DNA from: Candidatus Hydrogenedentota bacterium
Lineage (GTDB): Bacteria > Hydrogenedentota > Hydrogenedentia > Hydrogenedentales > SLHB01
Assembly: GCA_003552765.1 (NCBI GenBank)
Contig: PUOI01000524.1
Coordinates: 1 to 6,586, forward strand
DNA: 6,586 nucleotides
Direction of reading: 5' to 3'
The position numbers and the translations under genes are program-made. Each line of letters starts with the position of its first letter. Position 1 is the stretch's first letter. Below, piece by piece: positions 4,479-6,586 of the stretch. The notes beneath the pieces were generated by a model that was not told the origin of the DNA, searched no databases, and saw nothing but the letters and a program-made list of their open reading frames with translations.

Positions 4479-5522
4479 ATGACGCTCCATCAACCAGAAT
4501 CGAATTCCGCTCAGCGTCTGAACAAACTGAGCCGCCGGGAACTGCTGGCCTATTCGGCTGCTTTCGGGGCGAGCTTCGCCGCGGCGGGCGGCGTGGGCCG
4601 GTCCGCCCAGGCTCAGACGCTGACCCCCAGGGGCGCCGCAAACCCTGAGCGGGAGTACGACATGAAAAAGTCCATCAACCTGTGGGCGTTGCCCTATCCC
4701 GATGACATGTCCTTGGAGACCTGCCTCGACATCTGCGCGGACGCCGGGTTTGAAGGGGTGGAGCTGAATTACGACGTCGAGGGCGAGTTGTCCCCCGAGG
4801 CGAGCGAGGACGAGCTGCGCGCCATTGGCGATATGGCGCGGGAGAAAGGCCTTGAAATCGCGGGGCTCTGCTCGTTCCTGTTCTGGCCCTTCTCGCTAAC
4901 GCACGAGAACCCGGACACACGGGAGGAAGGCATCGAACTCGCCAAGAAAATGGCCCGCGCGGCGCACCTGCTGGGCACGGAAGAGCTGCTGGTGGTCCCT
5001 GGCGCCGTGTATGTGCCTTGGCTGCCCGATGAACCGCCCGTGCCCCACGACGTGGCCGACGAACGGGCCAAGGACGCCGTGAGCCGTGTACTCGAAGTGG
5101 CGCAAGAAGAGCAGGTGCATCTCAACATCGAGAACATCTTCACGAATGGCTTCCTGCACAGCCCGCAAGAAATGAACGCGTTTGTCGATTATTTCGACTC
5201 CGAGTACGTGCAAATCCACTTCGACACGGGCAACATCATGCTCTACCATTTCCCCGAGCATTGGATTCCGATCTTGGGGGATCGCATCCGCCACGTGCAT
5301 CTCAAGGAGTACAACAAGAACCTCAACGAGTTTAACCTGAACGCCTTCCGCACCCTGCTCGACGGCACCACCAACTGGCCCGCCGTGCTGGACGCCTTCG
5401 AGGCCGTGGGATATACGGGATACCTTACCTTCGAATACTTCAACCCCTTCCCGCATCATCCGGAGGCGATCGTGTACCACACGTCCGATGCCCTGGACCG
5501 CATGCTTGGGCGCAAGGGGTAA
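4479..5522 (+). CDS. Tat-exported sugar isomerase/epimerase-like TIM-barrel protein
   Basis: A 347-residue protein of the xylose isomerase-like TIM-barrel (AP endonuclease 2) superfamily, which includes hydroxypyruvate isomerases and sugar epimerases. The N-terminus is a twin-arginine signal: LSRRELLAY (17-25), a hydrophobic alanine-rich stretch (about 24-38) and a likely cleavage site after AQA (43-45). The mature protein would act outside the cytoplasm. The barrel runs from about residue 63. Probable metal residues are E218 (LNIENIF), D249 (HFDTGN), H274 (RHVHLKEY) and E319 (LTFEYF). The ATG at 4479 is supported by AGGAGG 8 nt upstream; an internal ATG (residue 62) would give a cytoplasmic form but has a weaker site. 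Substrate is unknown. It is divergent from mtaC and may share regulation. Tat-targeted members are common in Planctomycetota-like bacteria. Confidence 0.85.
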   Translation: MTLHQPESNSAQRLNKLSRRELLAYSAAFGASFAAAGGVGRSAQAQTLTPRGAANPEREYDMKKSINLWALPYPDDMSLETCLDICADAGFEGVELNYDVEGELSPEASEDELRAIGDMAREKGLEIAGLCSFLFWPFSLTHENPDTREEGIELAKKMARAAHLLGTEELLVVPGAVYVPWLPDEPPVPHDVADERAKDAVSRVLEVAQEEQVHLNIENIFTNGFLHSPQEMNAFVDYFDSEYVQIHFDTGNIMLYHFPEHWIPILGDRIRHVHLKEYNKNLNEFNLNAFRTLLDGTTNWPAVLDAFEAVGYTGYLTFEYFNPFPHHPEAIVYHTSDALDRMLGRKG

Positions 5523-5529
5523 CCACTAT

Positions 5530-5582
5530 GGCGGCTGGGGTATCGTCTGCAAGCGGCTGCGAGCAGGCGATGCCCCGCCGCC
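5530..5582. promoter_or_regulatory. Long stem-loop directly before tlyA
   Basis: GGCGGC (5530-5535), GGGG (5537-5540) and TATCG (5541-5545) pair with CGATG (5568-5572), CCCC (5573-5576) and GCCGCC (5577-5582): 15 pairs including one G-T, with one bulged T (5536). CTGC/GCAG (5547-5550/5563-5566) extends the stem. It ends 7 nt before the tlyA ATG, where a ribosome binding site would be expected. There is no T-run. Translation control, attenuation, or a diverged REP-like unit (it shares GGGGTATCG with 162-170) are all possible. Confidence 0.5.
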
Positions 5583-5589
5583 GCTCATC

Positions 5590-6351
5590 ATGACCAAGGA
5601 ACGTCTCGACACATTGGTGCAACGCCAGACAGGTCTTAGCCGGTCCCAGGCGCAAGGCCTCATCAACACGGGCAAAGTGTACGACGCGCAGGGGCGGAAG
5701 CTGGACAAGGCGGGGCTTCGCGTGGACGAAACGGCCGTGCTGGAGATTCGGCGGGACGAGATGCGCTATGTCAGCCGGGGCGGCTACAAGCTGGAGGCGG
5801 CCCTCGATCACTTTGGCATCGACGTGACCGGGCGCATCGCCCTTGATGCAGGCGCCTCAACCGGTGGATTCACGGATTGCCTGCTTCAGCGCGGCGCGGC
5901 GCGGGTCTACGCCGTGGACGTGGGCTATGGCCAGCTAGCGTGGGGTCTTAGCCAAGACGAACGTGTTCACGTCATGGACCGCACCAATATCCGCCATCTC
6001 ACGCCGGACCGTCTCCCCGAACACCCGGACTTCTTCGCGGTTGACTGCTCTTTCATCAGCCTGCGCCTGGTGCTTCCGCCGCTGGCCGCGTTGCTCGCGC
6101 CGGGAGCCGCTGGCGTGGCGCTCATAAAGCCTCAGTTCGAGGCGGGCAGGCAGGATGTGGGCAAAGGGGGGGTGGTGCGCGATCCCGCCATCCATGAGCG
6201 CGTCATCGCGGAGTTCCGGGAAGCGGCGGCGGAGATGGGATTCCCCGGCGCGGATGTGATACCGTCTCCCATAGTGGGGCCTGCGGGAAACCGGGAGTTC
6301 TTGGCGTATCTGCCCCGCCTTGCTCCCCCGTCAAGCCAAGAAACTTCGTGA
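5590..6351 (+). CDS. tlyA: TlyA-family rRNA 2'-O-methyltransferase
   Basis: A 253-residue TlyA/hemolysin-A family protein. In characterised members this is an S-adenosylmethionine-dependent enzyme that 2'-O-methylates rRNA cytidines (16S C1409 and, in mycobacteria, 23S C1920). An S4 RNA-binding domain covers about residues 3-60 (RLDTLV, SRSQAQGLI, GKV). The Rossmann methyltransferase follows, with motif I DAGASTGGFTD (86-96). The catalytic tetrad of the RrmJ/FtsJ fold is visible as K67 (GGYKLE), D152 (VDCSF), K180 (LIKPQFE) and E236 (GNREFL). The frame is open back to an ATG at 5488, but that start overlaps the previous gene and adds residues unlike the family, so 5590 is preferred. No clear ribosome site precedes it; a strong stem-loop is there instead. 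recN follows after 29 nt, a frequent neighbour in bacteria. Confidence 0.92.
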   Translation: MTKERLDTLVQRQTGLSRSQAQGLINTGKVYDAQGRKLDKAGLRVDETAVLEIRRDEMRYVSRGGYKLEAALDHFGIDVTGRIALDAGASTGGFTDCLLQRGAARVYAVDVGYGQLAWGLSQDERVHVMDRTNIRHLTPDRLPEHPDFFAVDCSFISLRLVLPPLAALLAPGAAGVALIKPQFEAGRQDVGKGGVVRDPAIHERVIAEFREAAAEMGFPGADVIPSPIVGPAGNREFLAYLPRLAPPSSQETS

Positions 6352-6380
6352 CATAACCGAACCACGGCGCAAAACCACCC

Positions 6381-6586
6381 ATGTTGGAAGTGCTTCGCAT
6401 CCAGAATTACGCCCTCATTGACGAAATCGAGGTGGAGTTCGCTCCTGGGTTTAACGTGCTCACCGGCGAAACGGGGGCGGGCAAATCGATCATCGTGGGC
6501 GCCCTCAACCTCATCCTTGGCGCCCGGGCTTCCAGCGGCGCGGTCCGCGAAGGGGCCAAGCGCGCCGAGGCCGAGGCGGTGTTCCG
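6381..6586 (+). CDS. recN: DNA repair protein RecN, 5' part only
   Basis: The first 68 codons of RecN, an SMC-like ATPase that acts at double-strand breaks; the rest runs off the window. The N-terminal ATPase head is unmistakable: MLEVLRIQNYALIDEIEVEF, then NVLTGETGAGKS (25-36) with the Walker A lysine K35, then ALNLILGARAS (41-51). The ATG at 6381 matches the family N-terminus exactly. No Shine-Dalgarno sequence is evident in the 29-nt gap after tlyA, so translation may be coupled or use another mode. The tlyA-recN order is common in bacteria, often with an NAD kinase or ArgR gene between them, which is missing here. Confidence 0.93.
   Translation, partial: MLEVLRIQNYALIDEIEVEFAPGFNVLTGETGAGKSIIVGALNLILGARASSGAVREGAKRAEAEAVF

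Noticed and set aside
4214..4480. N-terminal extension of mtaC to 4480
   Set aside because: The extra 89 residues are unlike the family and cover the promoter and leader; the ribosome site at 4222-4227 fixes the start at 4213.
4007..4648. 213-codon plus-strand frame across the divergent region
   Set aside because: Overlaps the 5' part of mtaC and the start of the isomerase-like gene in another frame, has no domain features, and crosses the regulatory region.
5488..5589. Upstream start for tlyA
   Set aside because: Overlaps the preceding coding region and encodes the stem-loop; the S4 domain begins properly at 5590.

Overview
The window is bacterial, GC-rich and gene-dense from about 1026 onward. 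It holds an anaerobic-type, corrinoid-dependent methanol methyltransferase system, a Tat-exported sugar isomerase-like TIM-barrel protein, TlyA and the start of RecN. Together with a roughly 1 kb block of REP-like palindromes, this suggests an uncultured, Gram-negative-type lineage near Planctomycetota, Hydrogenedentota or a related group. That placement is a guess from gene style; no marker gene here settles it.

Layout. 1-1025 has no credible gene. It is packed with structured repeats: two large composite palindromes (1-230, cut by the window edge, and 461-667), a paired-hairpin element (906-960) and an imperfect direct repeat (298-340 and 961-1004). 1026-4213 is a minus-strand cluster read in the order mtaC (corrinoid protein), a homocysteine S-methyltransferase domain protein, mtaB (methanol:corrinoid methyltransferase). 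4214-4478 is a divergent regulatory region. On the plus strand follow a Tat-signal isomerase-like gene (4479-5522), tlyA (5590-6351) and the 5' end of recN (6381 to the edge).

How the genes may work together. MtaB should move the methyl group of methanol to the cobalt of the MtaC corrinoid. Normally a second methyltransferase (MtaA in methanogens, a tetrahydrofolate enzyme in acetogens) unloads it. Here the gene between mtaC and mtaB encodes a stand-alone zinc homocysteine-methyltransferase domain, like the N-terminal module of MetH. With MtaC supplying the cobalamin module, the three genes resemble a split methionine synthase fed by methanol. This is inference from gene content, but it makes a clear biochemical prediction.

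The most striking non-coding signal is the pair of composite palindromes. Each has GTAG followed directly by a hairpin (the signature of REP sequences mobilised by RAYT/TnpA-REP transposases), paired head to head as in REPINs/BIMEs. Each arm also carries an outer and an inner hairpin at conserved spacing. The two copies differ in sequence but keep the same six-hairpin plan, and the arms differ by compensatory base-pair changes. No RAYT gene lies in the window.
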